Below, in pieces: positions 15,817 to 22,962 of a stretch of DNA of 41,412 nucleotides (the stretch's first letter is position 1; every line of letters begins with the position of its first letter). Under the pieces are notes generated by a model, which was not told where the DNA came from, searched no databases, and saw only the letters and a program-made list of their open reading frames with translations. Origin of the DNA: a virus. Position numbers and translations under genes: made by a program. The DNA is taken from positions 1-41,412 of the IMG/VR virus record IMGVR_UViG_3300048444_000183. One strand, written 5' to 3'.

Positions 15817-15863
15817 TGGTTTGATTCGGTGGTGGTGTGCGACAGGTGTTGGTCACCTGTGCA
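15817..15863 (-). promoter_or_regulatory. hairpin + CACACCACCACC leader; overlaps (+) promoter motif
   Basis: On the minus strand ACAGGTG (15860-15854) pairs with CACCTGT (15848-15842), then GCACACCACCACC (15840-15828), then a short spacer and the ATG at 15816. The distal arm is part of an exact plus-strand CACCTGTGCA motif at 15854-15863. Confidence 0.5.
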
Positions 15864-16279
15864 GACGTTCTATCAGGTCATTGTCATCGGTGTCAACAGG
15901 TGGAGGGCAGGCGGCGGAAGGTGTAGCTCACATTCAGCACACCTCACGTCCTCTCAGACCCCTCTCAGAGCCCCTGCAGCGCCCCTGTCGCTGTCCTCTC
16001 GGGTACTGACAGCCCCCAGCCACTACAGGCCTGTCCCTGCTGATTACAGGCCCACCCTTCTCAGATTGCTTCTCCCAGCCATTGGTTCTCCAGTGGTGGC
16101 CTGGGTTCTGCTTCTGCTGTCTGCCGATTGTCTACCCCCTCCCCCCTCTCCTCAAAAAAAGACCCCCCCACCCCCCTCCAAAAAGAAAGGAGTCAAGAAC
16201 TCTGATCAAGACCCCGAAGGGGGTAAAGCCACTCGCGCAGTCAGGGGAAGCCATCACAACGTGCGACCCCAAAAACGGG

Positions 16280-16289
16280 TGCAGTGGTG
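16280..16289 (-). promoter_or_regulatory. candidate phage promoter motif (CACCACTGCA)
   Basis: Exact motif on the minus strand inside the divergent region, pointing toward the leftward module that starts at 15816. A near match (CACCACTGCC) is at 16366-16375 on the same strand. Confidence 0.45.
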
Positions 16290-16380
16290 GAGGGACCGTG
16301 GGTGCGGTTGGGATCAGAACTGGGAGGACTGAGCTAATAGAGATATATGAGTGTCAGAGTCGAAGGGCAGTGGTGGACTG

Positions 16381-16390
16381 CACCTGTGCA
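16381..16390 (+). promoter_or_regulatory. candidate phage promoter motif (CACCTGTGCA)
   Basis: Exact motif within ACTGCACCTGTGCATG, 35 bases before the ATG of the RepL-like gene and pointing toward it. Confidence 0.5.
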
Positions 16391-16391
16391 T

Positions 16392-16425
16392 GTGTGTTTA
16401 TGTAGGTTGGTTATAAACACACACC
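16392..16425 (+). promoter_or_regulatory. hairpin + CACACACC leader (rightward copy)
   Basis: GTGTGTTTAT (16392-16401) and ATAAACACAC (16413-16422) form a perfect 10-bp stem with an 11-base loop. The 3' arm runs into ACACACC and the ATG at 16426. This is the only clear rightward example of the leader element. Confidence 0.5.
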
Positions 16426-16884
16426 ATGGATCACAGGCTGGCACTGGCTTCTGTTTCTAGGAGGCTTAAAGTTGAGCAGGAGGACCTGTTCATCAAGTTC
16501 CACATGGGCACGCAGCTGGACTTTGCTGACATCTGCGCTGGCAAGCCTGTGTGGGGCACGGATCAAAAGTTGCAGCCCAGGGATCTGGCATTGCTGCTGG
16601 TGTTGATGCAGGCAGTGCATCCGACGACAGGACGGATCAACATGTCGATGAGTGCCTTGGCCAAGCGCATGGGCAAACAGCTCAGCAATGTGTCGTTGTC
16701 AATCAGTCGGCTGAAGAAAGCCCGCCTGGTGGTGAACAGCCGATGCAAGGAGACAGGCGGCCTCTACATGCTGATCAACCCAAGCCTGGTTTCTGTCGGC
16801 AGCGAAATGAGTGGCAAGCGGCAAAAGCTATACCAGAATTTCTATGCAGTCCTTAGCGAAGAGCTGGAGGCAGTTGCAGCATGA
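16426..16884 (+). CDS. winged-helix protein, RepL-like candidate replication initiator
   Basis: 152 residues. After an N-terminal segment of about 50 residues comes a helix-turn-helix (INMSMSALAKRMGKQLSNVS, about residues 66-85) and a wing leading to GGLYMLINPSLVSVGSE. The turn from helix-turn-helix to a (Y)xLINP motif resembles RepL-type plasmid replication proteins and related phage winged-helix proteins. It is the first rightward gene after the divergent region and overlaps the next gene (ATGA). Because the genome has no polymerase or helicase-primase, an initiator that recruits the host replisome would fit. A transcription regulator is the alternative. Confidence 0.5.
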   Translation: MDHRLALASVSRRLKVEQEDLFIKFHMGTQLDFADICAGKPVWGTDQKLQPRDLALLLVLMQAVHPTTGRINMSMSALAKRMGKQLSNVSLSISRLKKARLVVNSRCKETGGLYMLINPSLVSVGSEMSGKRQKLYQNFYAVLSEELEAVAA

Positions 16885-17072
16885 CCGAAATCGAACAGTT
16901 GGATGACGGTTGTGTGTTGGTGAAGGTCAGGATGTATGGCGTTGATGCCCAGGGTGTAGTGAGTAGTTGGCACCTTGTAGATCCGAAAGCGAATCAATTG
17001 AGGGAATCAATCGTTCGATCCTGTAAAGAGGCTTACGGGACTGACTTCACCGAACCGTTGGTTCCAGATTGA
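16881..17072 (+). CDS. small hypothetical protein (63 aa)
   Basis: MTEIEQLDDGCVLVKVRMYG start. Beta-hairpin-like N-terminal half, then a helix (LRESIVRSCKEAYG). It overlaps both neighbours by four bases (ATGA and TTGA), so it is translationally coupled to the winged-helix gene. No family recognised. Early accessory role inferred only from position. Confidence 0.55.
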   Translation: MTEIEQLDDGCVLVKVRMYGVDAQGVVSSWHLVDPKANQLRESIVRSCKEAYGTDFTEPLVPD

Positions 17073-17278
17073 AACCGTCGCCGGGTGATGGGGATTACCT
17101 GCTGATGGATTCCAACATTGAGCACCAGTTCGAGATGGAACGCACCAGACGTGAAGTGATGGCGTGTTCTGATTTGGATTACATGCGTCAGATCACCTTG
17201 TCAGTTCTTGATCTGATGGAAGGTCAAAGGCAGTTCTTCATTGACCACCTACTTGGTCACAACCCTTATGGCTTGTAA
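17069..17278 (+). CDS. small helical protein, weak NblA-like pattern
   Basis: 69 residues from the TTG overlapping the upstream stop; an internal ATG at 17105 would give 57 residues and may be the real start. The core is EHQFEMERTRREVM, a turn, then DYMRQITLSVLDLMEGQRQF, that is, two long helices. NblA proteins, which trigger phycobilisome breakdown in cyanobacteria, are of similar size, with an E-QF start and a second helix ending in LL. The resemblance is weak and by eye. Some freshwater cyanophages carry nblA, so it deserves a structural comparison. Confidence 0.5.
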   Translation: MKPSPGDGDYLLMDSNIEHQFEMERTRREVMACSDLDYMRQITLSVLDLMEGQRQFFIDHLLGHNPYGL

Positions 17279-17288
17279 GCTCTGACTG

Positions 17289-17333
17289 TCAGCCGGGGTG
17301 GTTCCTGGTTGGTCCCGCTCTGGTGTCTTGCAT
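17289..17333 (-). other. 14-codon ORF with hairpin and leader element
   Basis: On the minus strand the ATG at 17333 follows CCACACACCAC (17349-17339), itself preceded by an AGCCC/GGGCT-based hairpin (17393-17354). This is the same arrangement as for real leftward genes. The frame closes after 14 codons. Either a leader peptide or the 5' remnant of a lost gene. Confidence 0.35.
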
Positions 17334-17416
17334 CAGTAGTGGTGTGTGGCTATAGCCCGGTCATCTCCCGTGATGGCTGGGCTGTAGTGCTGTTTGGAGT
17401 TAGCCTGCCAACATTG

Positions 17417-17426
17417 CACCACTGCA
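17417..17426 (+). promoter_or_regulatory. candidate phage promoter motif (CACCACTGCA)
   Basis: Exact motif within TTGCACCACTGCACACC, 10 bases before the ATG of the Ig-like gene and pointing toward it. Confidence 0.5.
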
Positions 17427-17436
17427 CACCAACGGC

Positions 17437-17907
17437 ATGAGTGTTTACCTGCCAAACGTTTACCGCACGGCATTCGGCGGCTTGGATTCCGTTGTTGATG
17501 ACGCCGTTGCTAAAAAAGCAGCAGAGGCTTACGTCGCAAAAACAGGTAAGTCGGTTTATATCCCTGGCTTAGGAACCATCAGTGGTGGTGGTTCTGGTGA
17601 TCCACCAAAAACAACCATCGGTACTGTCACCGGTTCTGGTGATGGCCTGGCTGACGATGCTCTGTCGCTCAATGTTGGCAATCAAGCCGACATCACTGCA
17701 GCATTCAGTGGTGATGCCACGGATGTGTCGTTCAAATGGACGATCAGATCTGGTGTTGCGGTGTCGATCGTTGGTGATTCCACTAACCGCACCGTGAAAC
17801 TTGAAGGTGCTGAGGCTGGAATGGCCACCATCCGCTGCACGCTGACCAGTGCCAAGTCCTCGGACTCGCCAGCTGACCTGACAATCGGCGCTGTTGTTGA
17901 AGCATGA
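17437..17907 (+). CDS. Ig-like domain protein
   Basis: 156 residues. Residues 1-55 form an N-terminal segment (YLPNVYRTAFGGLDSVVDDA) followed by a Gly/Ser linker. From about 65 to 156 is a bacterial Ig-like beta-sandwich (GNQADITAAFSGDATDVSFK, then IRSGVAVSIVGD and MATIRCTLTS). Such domains decorate capsids or tails of many phages and bind carbohydrates weakly. It sits just upstream of the terminase genes and has its own promoter motif, which fits late expression and a head-decoration role. It overlaps the next ORF by ATGA. Confidence 0.6.
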   Translation: MSVYLPNVYRTAFGGLDSVVDDAVAKKAAEAYVAKTGKSVYIPGLGTISGGGSGDPPKTTIGTVTGSGDGLADDALSLNVGNQADITAAFSGDATDVSFKWTIRSGVAVSIVGDSTNRTVKLEGAEAGMATIRCTLTSAKSSDSPADLTIGAVVEA

Positions 17908-18050
17908 GCAAGCCAGGTCTGTACGACAACATCCGCAAACGCCGTGCTGCAGGAAAAAAGCCCCGTAAACCGGGGCAAAAGGGACGGCCCACGGACAAGG
18001 CTTTCCGGGATTCCGCCAAGACCGCCAAGAAATCAAGCCTGCGCATGTGA
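17904..18050 (+). CDS. small basic protein preceding terminase (48 aa)
   Basis: MSKPGLYDNIRKRRAAGKK start, then KPGQKGRPTDKAFRDSAKTA. Short, strongly basic proteins of this type (SKPGLYxNI, KPGxKG-PT-xAF) recur in marine podoviruses. The gene overlaps both the Ig-like gene (ATGA) and the terminase start (TGATG). Function unknown; nucleic-acid binding during packaging is a reasonable guess from charge and neighbours. Confidence 0.75.
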   Translation: MSKPGLYDNIRKRRAAGKKPRKPGQKGRPTDKAFRDSAKTAKKSSLRM

Positions 18051-19828
18051 TGCAGTGGGAACCACTTCCTGAGGTCCTCGAACCGTTACCCCACTTCGCG
18101 ACATACATTCTCCGGGAGTTAAACCTGGCGGATACACCAACCAAGCAACAGCTTGGAATCTTGGAGTATCTAGAGAATGGTCCCGATAGACAGATCGTTA
18201 CGGCTTACCGAGGATGCGGAAAGTCGTTTCTGACTTCTGTCTACGCCTTATGGCGTCTGAGACGTGACCCGTTCAGGGAAAAGGTTCTGTTGGTTGGGGC
18301 AACGGCCGATAAGGCCATTGAGATCTCGACGTTCATGCTGCGCTTGGTGCGCGATGTCGACATCCTCCAGTGTTTGCAGCCGTTGCCTGATGGCCGTGGA
18401 TCCGTCAATGCATGGGACGTTGGACCCAGCGTGGTTGATCAAAGCCCGTCAGTCCGAGCAGTTGGCATCCTCTCCCCGTCTCTGACCGGGAAACGATGCA
18501 CCGTGGCCATCGGCGATGACATCGAGACGTTGTCAAACTCGATCACTGTTCTGAAGCAGGAACGCTTGGCCGCGGCCATCACAGAACTAGAGGCCATCCG
18601 TAAACCAACGGTTAAAGGTGAATTGCCACGGCAAACCATCTTCCTCGGCACCCCACACCTGGAATCAAGCCTGTATTTACGGCTGAGAAGGGAACGGAAT
18701 TACAAGGCCCGCATGTGGCCAGCGCGTTATCCAGATCCTGCTTCTGAAGATTGGGATGCCTATGAGGATTGTCTGGCGCCTGGTATCGCAGCTGAAGTCG
18801 AAGACGACGCCAGCTTGGTTGGTCTGCCAACTGATCCTGAGCGTTTTGGTCATGACGAGCTGTTGAAACGCGAGATGTCCATGACCAGGGCATCGGTTCA
18901 GCTGCAGTATCAGCTCAATTGCAGGCTCAGCACCCTTGAGAAGTACCCAATTCGATTGGGTGATCTCATCGTCATGGACCTCGATGGGAAGGCATTGCCT
19001 GAAATGGTCACCTGGGCGTCAGGACCTGACCAGCGGATTGAACAGTTGGTCTGTACTGGCCTTGGTGCTGATCGGCATTACCACCGGCCAATGGTGACGC
19101 AGGGCTGGATCTCAGCTGATGAGACCTGGCGTTGTGTCATGTCCATTGACCCGTCAGGCCGTGGTGCTGATGAGATGGCGTGGTCGGTGGTGGCTGAGCT
19201 GAACGGCAACCTGTTCTTGCTTGAGTCCGGTGGCACCACGCAGGGTTACAGCGAAGAGGTGCTCAAACTGCTGGCGATGCGTGCCAAACGCTGGAACGTG
19301 ACGCAAGTTGTCGTTGAATCCAACTTCGGTGATGGCATCTTTAGTCATCTGCTGGCGCCTGTGATGAACCGGGTGCATCCATGCGGCATCGAGGAGATCC
19401 GCGTGAACATGCAGAAGGAACGCCGGATCTGTGATGTCCTCGGTCCGCTCATCCAGCAGCACCGCCTGGTGGTGTCAGCTGACGTGATCCGTAAGGACTA
19501 TCAGGAAGCTGAACGCAACGTCGATGGCGGTCATGAGCGCTCATTGATGTTCCAGCTCTCCAGGATCACCACTGAACGTGGTGCCTTGAGTAAGGACGAC
19601 CGCATCGATGCCTTGGCCTTGGCTGTGCAGTTCTGGGGTGAAGCCGCTGCTCAGGACCAGCAACGCAAGGCCAGTGAACGTGAGTTCGAGATGTGGCAAG
19701 CGCAGATGGACATGGCTGGTGATGAAAGCGGGGCCAGCATCGATGCACTGGCCCTTGGATTGCCAAGTAAGTCAATCCGTAGAAGCTATGGCGGTGTCAG
19801 GCCTGGCGTTTCTGCTCGTTCTCTCTAA
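18050..19828 (+). CDS. terL: terminase large subunit (T7 gp19-like)
   Basis: 592 residues, close to T7 gp19 (586). Packaging ATPase: Walker A AYRGCGKSF (residues 52-60, K58), Walker B VAIGDD (about 152-157). The C-terminal RNase H-like nuclease has acidic residues in SIDPSGRGADEMAW, VVESNFGD and DDRIDALA. It pumps DNA into the prohead and cuts concatemers. I prefer the ATG at 18050, overlapping the upstream stop, to the GTG at 18047. Unlike in T7, it lies upstream of the RNA polymerase and its small subunit lies on the opposite strand. Confidence 0.95.
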   Translation: MQWEPLPEVLEPLPHFATYILRELNLADTPTKQQLGILEYLENGPDRQIVTAYRGCGKSFLTSVYALWRLRRDPFREKVLLVGATADKAIEISTFMLRLVRDVDILQCLQPLPDGRGSVNAWDVGPSVVDQSPSVRAVGILSPSLTGKRCTVAIGDDIETLSNSITVLKQERLAAAITELEAIRKPTVKGELPRQTIFLGTPHLESSLYLRLRRERNYKARMWPARYPDPASEDWDAYEDCLAPGIAAEVEDDASLVGLPTDPERFGHDELLKREMSMTRASVQLQYQLNCRLSTLEKYPIRLGDLIVMDLDGKALPEMVTWASGPDQRIEQLVCTGLGADRHYHRPMVTQGWISADETWRCVMSIDPSGRGADEMAWSVVAELNGNLFLLESGGTTQGYSEEVLKLLAMRAKRWNVTQVVVESNFGDGIFSHLLAPVMNRVHPCGIEEIRVNMQKERRICDVLGPLIQQHRLVVSADVIRKDYQEAERNVDGGHERSLMFQLSRITTERGALSKDDRIDALALAVQFWGEAAAQDQQRKASEREFEMWQAQMDMAGDESGASIDALALGLPSKSIRRSYGGVRPGVSARSL

Positions 19829-20057
19829 TCGGAACGACCTTTCCGGCAAGGGCCGAAAAGTCCAGTTTTTTGGCCATCTTGGCTTTCAGCTCTGTGGCCT
19901 CGTCTTTATCGAGGGCTGCGGTGATGCTGTTCTGTTTGAGCAGCTGAAGAGCCGTGCGGATGTCGTCGTTGGACTGCTCTCCGGTGTCAATGCGTAAGCG
20001 AACAGCACGGACAACAGATGCGTGAAGTTCCTGAAGCTCTTCATTGAGGTCAGCCAC
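19797..20057 (-). CDS. terS: terminase small subunit (T7 gp18-like)
   Basis: 86 residues; T7 gp18 is 89. It has the family pattern of a short amphipathic helix (LNEELQELHASVVRAVRLRI), DTGEQSNDDIRTALQLLKQN and a C-terminal basic segment after KKLDFSALAGKVVPI. The small subunit recognises DNA and regulates the ATPase. It is convergent with terL and overlaps its last 32 bp, so the two mRNAs would be complementary there. It starts with GTG at 20057 without a clear Shine-Dalgarno. Promoter motifs on the minus strand at 20522 and 20455 point toward it. Confidence 0.8.
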   Translation of the reverse strand: MADLNEELQELHASVVRAVRLRIDTGEQSNDDIRTALQLLKQNSITAALDKDEATELKAKMAKKLDFSALAGKVVPIRENEQKRQA

Positions 20058-20104
20058 TCGTCACTTGTGCATATGTCTCACTTCAGTATGCAAGCAATCG
20101 CAAA

Positions 20105-20134
20105 TTGTTTCACTTTGTTATGTTGAGGCTGTAG
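20105..20134 (+). promoter_or_regulatory. weak sigma70-like promoter candidate
   Basis: TTGTTT at 20105-20110 and CTGTAGT near 20128-20134, with spacing close to 17-18 bases, lie just before the small ORF at 20151. A TGCATA/TATGCA dyad is slightly upstream. The host polymerase would need a promoter here to transcribe the RNA polymerase gene early. Low certainty. Confidence 0.25.
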
Positions 20135-20150
20135 TACACGGGAGCCTGTT

Positions 20151-20306
20151 ATGGGCAACGTGGACACCACAATTCAAATCAGGCGTATTCGGCGCGAACT
20201 GATCGATGACGGGGCTGACCCGTTTTGGATCGCAGCTGAGGCCCTACAGACCGTCGATCGCCTTCAGCGGTTGCTTGCTGAATACAAGCGAGGACGGTGG
20301 AAATGA
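20151..20306 (+). CDS. small basic protein upstream of RNA polymerase (51 aa)
   Basis: MGNVDTTIQIRRIRRELIDD start. It is helical, basic and tryptophan-containing, ending in LLAEYKRGRWK. It lies in the position of T7 early genes, before the RNA polymerase, and is rightward. No family recognised. Codon pattern and a plausible ATG support it; there is no overlap evidence. Confidence 0.5.
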   Translation: MGNVDTTIQIRRIRRELIDDGADPFWIAAEALQTVDRLQRLLAEYKRGRWK

Positions 20307-20454
20307 CAGCCATTGCTTAACCAGGCAAAAACCAGAAGCGTCTGCATTTTTGTCTGCTGCTAAATGCAGATTCGGCAGACACCTGCTGGCTAAGTCCCAG
20401 TGGTGCAGAGGTCTTTTGGGTTGCCAATGCTGTGGCCGGCCATTGGTTTAACTA

Positions 20455-20464
20455 TGCATAGGTG
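20455..20464 (-). promoter_or_regulatory. degenerate phage promoter motif
   Basis: Reads CACCTATGCA on the minus strand, one mismatch from the consensus, pointing toward terS. Confidence 0.3.
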
Positions 20465-20521
20465 CAGACCAGGCACTGAAACTGGGTTTTGCGCTGTTCT
20501 GGACACTGGTTCCAAAAGGTC

Positions 20522-20531
20522 TGCACAGGTG
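20522..20531 (-). promoter_or_regulatory. candidate phage promoter motif (CACCTGTGCA)
   Basis: Exact motif on the minus strand, followed by GACC, within the gap upstream of the RNA polymerase. Its orientation would serve terS (GTG at 20057) on the minus strand. Confidence 0.42.
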
Positions 20532-20580
20532 GTTTGCTTTGTCTGCCGGAAGCAGACAGTTTTCAGTGGCCGCAGACGAA

Positions 20581-22878
20581 ATGCAGACAGGGCAAACACC
20601 CGAACAGGACCAGCACCGCAGACGACAGCGAGAGGTTAAGCGGGCTGAGGAACGTGCGAAAAACAACCAGACAAGGCTGAAGGCATCCGGCCGCGAAAGC
20701 AAGACCTCTTACGGCCATGCCCTCTTCCAGAACTACGGCGAGTTGTTCAGCCAGGGCATCAATGTCTTCCTGACCAAGAAGCTTGTTGACCCGTACAGCG
20801 CTGGCAGACATCACCAGGCTTGGGAGTTTCTTCTGCACTTCTGCAATAGAGGCCCGCGCTCAATTGCGGTGATTGCATTGACCTGCGTGATCGATCGGAT
20901 CAGCACCATCAATGAGAAAAGCAAGCTGGCGATTGTTATCGGCCGTGCGCTGCAGGATGAACTGAACGGCACCGTCGTCCATGACCAGCGCGGCATGGTG
21001 CTGCTCTCGGTGGTCAAGAAGAAGTTCGGCCGCAAAACGGTGTCGGCCAAGGTGATGAACAAGCTCAAGGTGTCGCCTAAGGAGTGGACGACGCCGGAGA
21101 AGCGTGAGCTTGGCTGTCTGGTGTTGGACCTGCTCATGGCCAGTACCAACCTCGTGGAGGAGGTGCAGCAGGGCCGCAAGCTGCTGATTAAGCCCACCCC
21201 TGACGTAGAGGAGCTGATTCGCAGCAAGCCGCCGCGGGCCATGTCTGTCCGTCGGCTGCCGTCGCTGCTGCCCTTGGAGCCCTGGTCAGACATCCGCCGT
21301 GATGGGAAGCCGTTGGTCTCCAGCCGCCGGCCGATGGACCTCAGCCACATCACGGTCGGTTCTGTGGTGGCACAGATGGAGATCGTGAATGGGCTGGAAG
21401 AGCAGCAGATGCGTGTTGACCCGTGGATGGCGGAGGTGCAACGCGAGGCATGGGACTGCAACCTGCCGCTGTTCTCGGTGTCCCGTGAGCCCGAGCGTCA
21501 TGAGTTTGGCGGCGAGGTGGTGCGCAAGCGGGCTCGCATTGAGGAGGCAATGCTGCAGGCCGAGGAGATCGCTGGCCGTCCGATCTGGCTTGAACATGAC
21601 CTCGACTTCCGCGGACGGGTCTACTGCTCATCGCGGCTGGTGGGCCACCAGGGGCCTGACCACATGAAGGCGTTGGTGGAGTTCGGCCTGGGAGCCGTGG
21701 CGGGTGAGGACGGCTTTCAGGAGATGCTCAAGGCCGCGGCCGGTCACTACGGCCTGGGCAAGAAGACCTGGAAGGAAAGGCTGGACTGGGGCAAGCAGAA
21801 CCTGCACATGATCAGTGCGGTGGCTCAGAGCCCTCTGGATCGGATGGATCTATGGAAGGACGCCTCCGACCCGTGGCAGTTCGTGCAGGCCGCCAAGGCT
21901 ATTAACGACTGGCTGGTGGACCCAGGCAGGAAACTGCACTTGCCGGTCAGGTTTGACCAAACGTGCAGCGGGATGGGGATCATCGCCTGCCTGACGAGAG
22001 ACAGGGAGTTGGCCCGTCTTACCAATTGCATCGGCGACAGTCGAGAGGATCTCTACGCCCAGGTCGCTAAAGACCTGAACGATGGGTTGCAGCGTGACCT
22101 GCAGGGCTTCGACTTCCGCAGTGCGCGGATGGCAGAGATCTGGCTGAAGCATGGAATCACCCGTGAGGTGACGAAGGGGCCAACGCTGACGCGGATCTAT
22201 GGCGCGAGGCACTTCGGAATTGTCGAGCAGTTGGTCGACTTCCTGATGCAGCGGAACCCGCGGGTCGAGCTGGAGGACTGGGACCGTGAGTACACCTGGC
22301 CGGCGCAATACCTGGCCACCAAGTTGAACGTGGTGATCGCCCACCGACTCAAGAGCTGTGTGGCGATGGAGGCATGGCTGAGAAGCGTCAGCAAGGCCTG
22401 TATGAAGCGGCAGCAGCGAATCCGGTTCACTTCACCGATGGGCTTCCCCATTGCCCTTGGAGTCGAACAGGAAGCCCGTCAGAAGGTCTCCACGGTGATC
22501 AACGGGACTAAGCGCTGGGAGACCCTGGACTCAGGGGTGGTGCCGGGGGAACTGAGCGCTAGGGCGACCAACCGTGGCATCACCGCCAACGTGATTCACG
22601 CCTTCGACGCCAGCATGTGTCATGCAGTAGTGCAAAGAATGCAGCGGGTGCAGAAGCAGGTCCTGACGAACCATGATTGCTTTGCAACGCTGCCGACAGA
22701 TGCCCTGCAGTTGCACAACACTCTGCTGGATGAACTGCGTGAGCACTACAAGCCGGACTGGCTGACGGATTTGCGTGAAGAGGTCTGCTACTACGCCGAT
22801 GTGGACTTGCCGCTGCCACCTTTTGTGAACGATTTGTGCGAGGGAGAAATAGGCCAAAACCCTTACTGCTTCTCGTAG
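20581..22878 (+). CDS. T7-like single-subunit RNA polymerase
   Basis: 765 residues from this ATG (779 if the in-frame TTG at 20539 is used; T7 gp1 has 883). All catalytic residues of the family are visible: D459 in RFDQTCSG, K532 and Y540 in REVTKGPTLTRIYG with the exact T7 R-K-Y spacing, and D699 in NHDCF. The DxRGR motif (LDFRGRVYC) of the promoter-clearance and active-site region is also present. It transcribes phage middle and late genes from phage-specific promoters, here probably the CACC(TG/AC)TGCA motif. The upstream part of the gene overlaps the GCAGAC repeat cluster. Confidence 0.96.
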   Translation: MQTGQTPEQDQHRRRQREVKRAEERAKNNQTRLKASGRESKTSYGHALFQNYGELFSQGINVFLTKKLVDPYSAGRHHQAWEFLLHFCNRGPRSIAVIALTCVIDRISTINEKSKLAIVIGRALQDELNGTVVHDQRGMVLLSVVKKKFGRKTVSAKVMNKLKVSPKEWTTPEKRELGCLVLDLLMASTNLVEEVQQGRKLLIKPTPDVEELIRSKPPRAMSVRRLPSLLPLEPWSDIRRDGKPLVSSRRPMDLSHITVGSVVAQMEIVNGLEEQQMRVDPWMAEVQREAWDCNLPLFSVSREPERHEFGGEVVRKRARIEEAMLQAEEIAGRPIWLEHDLDFRGRVYCSSRLVGHQGPDHMKALVEFGLGAVAGEDGFQEMLKAAAGHYGLGKKTWKERLDWGKQNLHMISAVAQSPLDRMDLWKDASDPWQFVQAAKAINDWLVDPGRKLHLPVRFDQTCSGMGIIACLTRDRELARLTNCIGDSREDLYAQVAKDLNDGLQRDLQGFDFRSARMAEIWLKHGITREVTKGPTLTRIYGARHFGIVEQLVDFLMQRNPRVELEDWDREYTWPAQYLATKLNVVIAHRLKSCVAMEAWLRSVSKACMKRQQRIRFTSPMGFPIALGVEQEARQKVSTVINGTKRWETLDSGVVPGELSARATNRGITANVIHAFDASMCHAVVQRMQRVQKQVLTNHDCFATLPTDALQLHNTLLDELREHYKPDWLTDLREEVCYYADVDLPLPPFVNDLCEGEIGQNPYCFS

Positions 22879-22903
22879 TCTCAATATCGTCTTACTAGAT
22901 TCA

Positions 22904-22932
22904 TTGACGCGACGGACCTAGGCCCTCATACT
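22904..22932 (+). promoter_or_regulatory. sigma70-like promoter before SSB
   Basis: TTGACG (22904-22909), 17-base spacer, CATACT (22927-22932): five of six and four of six matches to the consensus with ideal spacing. It is the best host-type promoter seen in the window and lies just upstream of a phage promoter motif. Confidence 0.5.
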
Positions 22933-22944
22933 CAATCTGCACAT

Positions 22945-22954
22945 CACCACTGCA
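22945..22954 (+). promoter_or_regulatory. candidate phage promoter motif (CACCACTGCA)
   Basis: Exact motif 8 bases before the SSB ATG, pointing toward it. TCTGCA also precedes it (22937-22942). Confidence 0.5.
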
Positions 22955-22962
22955 GAGCTTTT

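Larger units (their letters stand above)
15817..16425. other. 609-bp divergent control region
   Basis: Separates the leftward module from the rightward genes and holds no credible gene. It contains promoter motifs at 15854 (+), 16280 (-) and 16381 (+), with a near match at 16366 (-). CCTCTCAGA and TACAGGCC direct repeats lie near 15950-16050. A C-run tract occupies 16135-16176 (runs of 5, 6, 7 and 6), so the minus strand could form a G-quadruplex. An ACCCC-GAA-GGGGT hairpin lies near 16210-16223. It could contain host promoters, a replication origin or the physical genome end. Confidence 0.6.
20341..20623. repeat. GCAGA(C)/(G)TCTGC repeat cluster, candidate origin
   Basis: TCTGC or GCAGA occurs about twelve times in 283 bp: near 20341, 20353, 20366, 20375, 20405, 20465, 20519, 20542, 20552, 20572, 20583 and 20618. 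Roughly one would be expected by chance. The first four form interleaved inverted repeats, including a perfect 9-bp pair TCTGCATTT/AAATGCAGA. A GGCCGGCC core inside CCAATG/CATTGG is at 20424-20446. It fits iterons of an origin or a multi-site regulator. Confidence 0.5.

Noticed and set aside
15829-16332. 167-codon rightward ORF in the divergent region
   Set aside because: Low-complexity proline and lysine product that crosses C runs and repeats, and no start context or family features. Regarded as chance.
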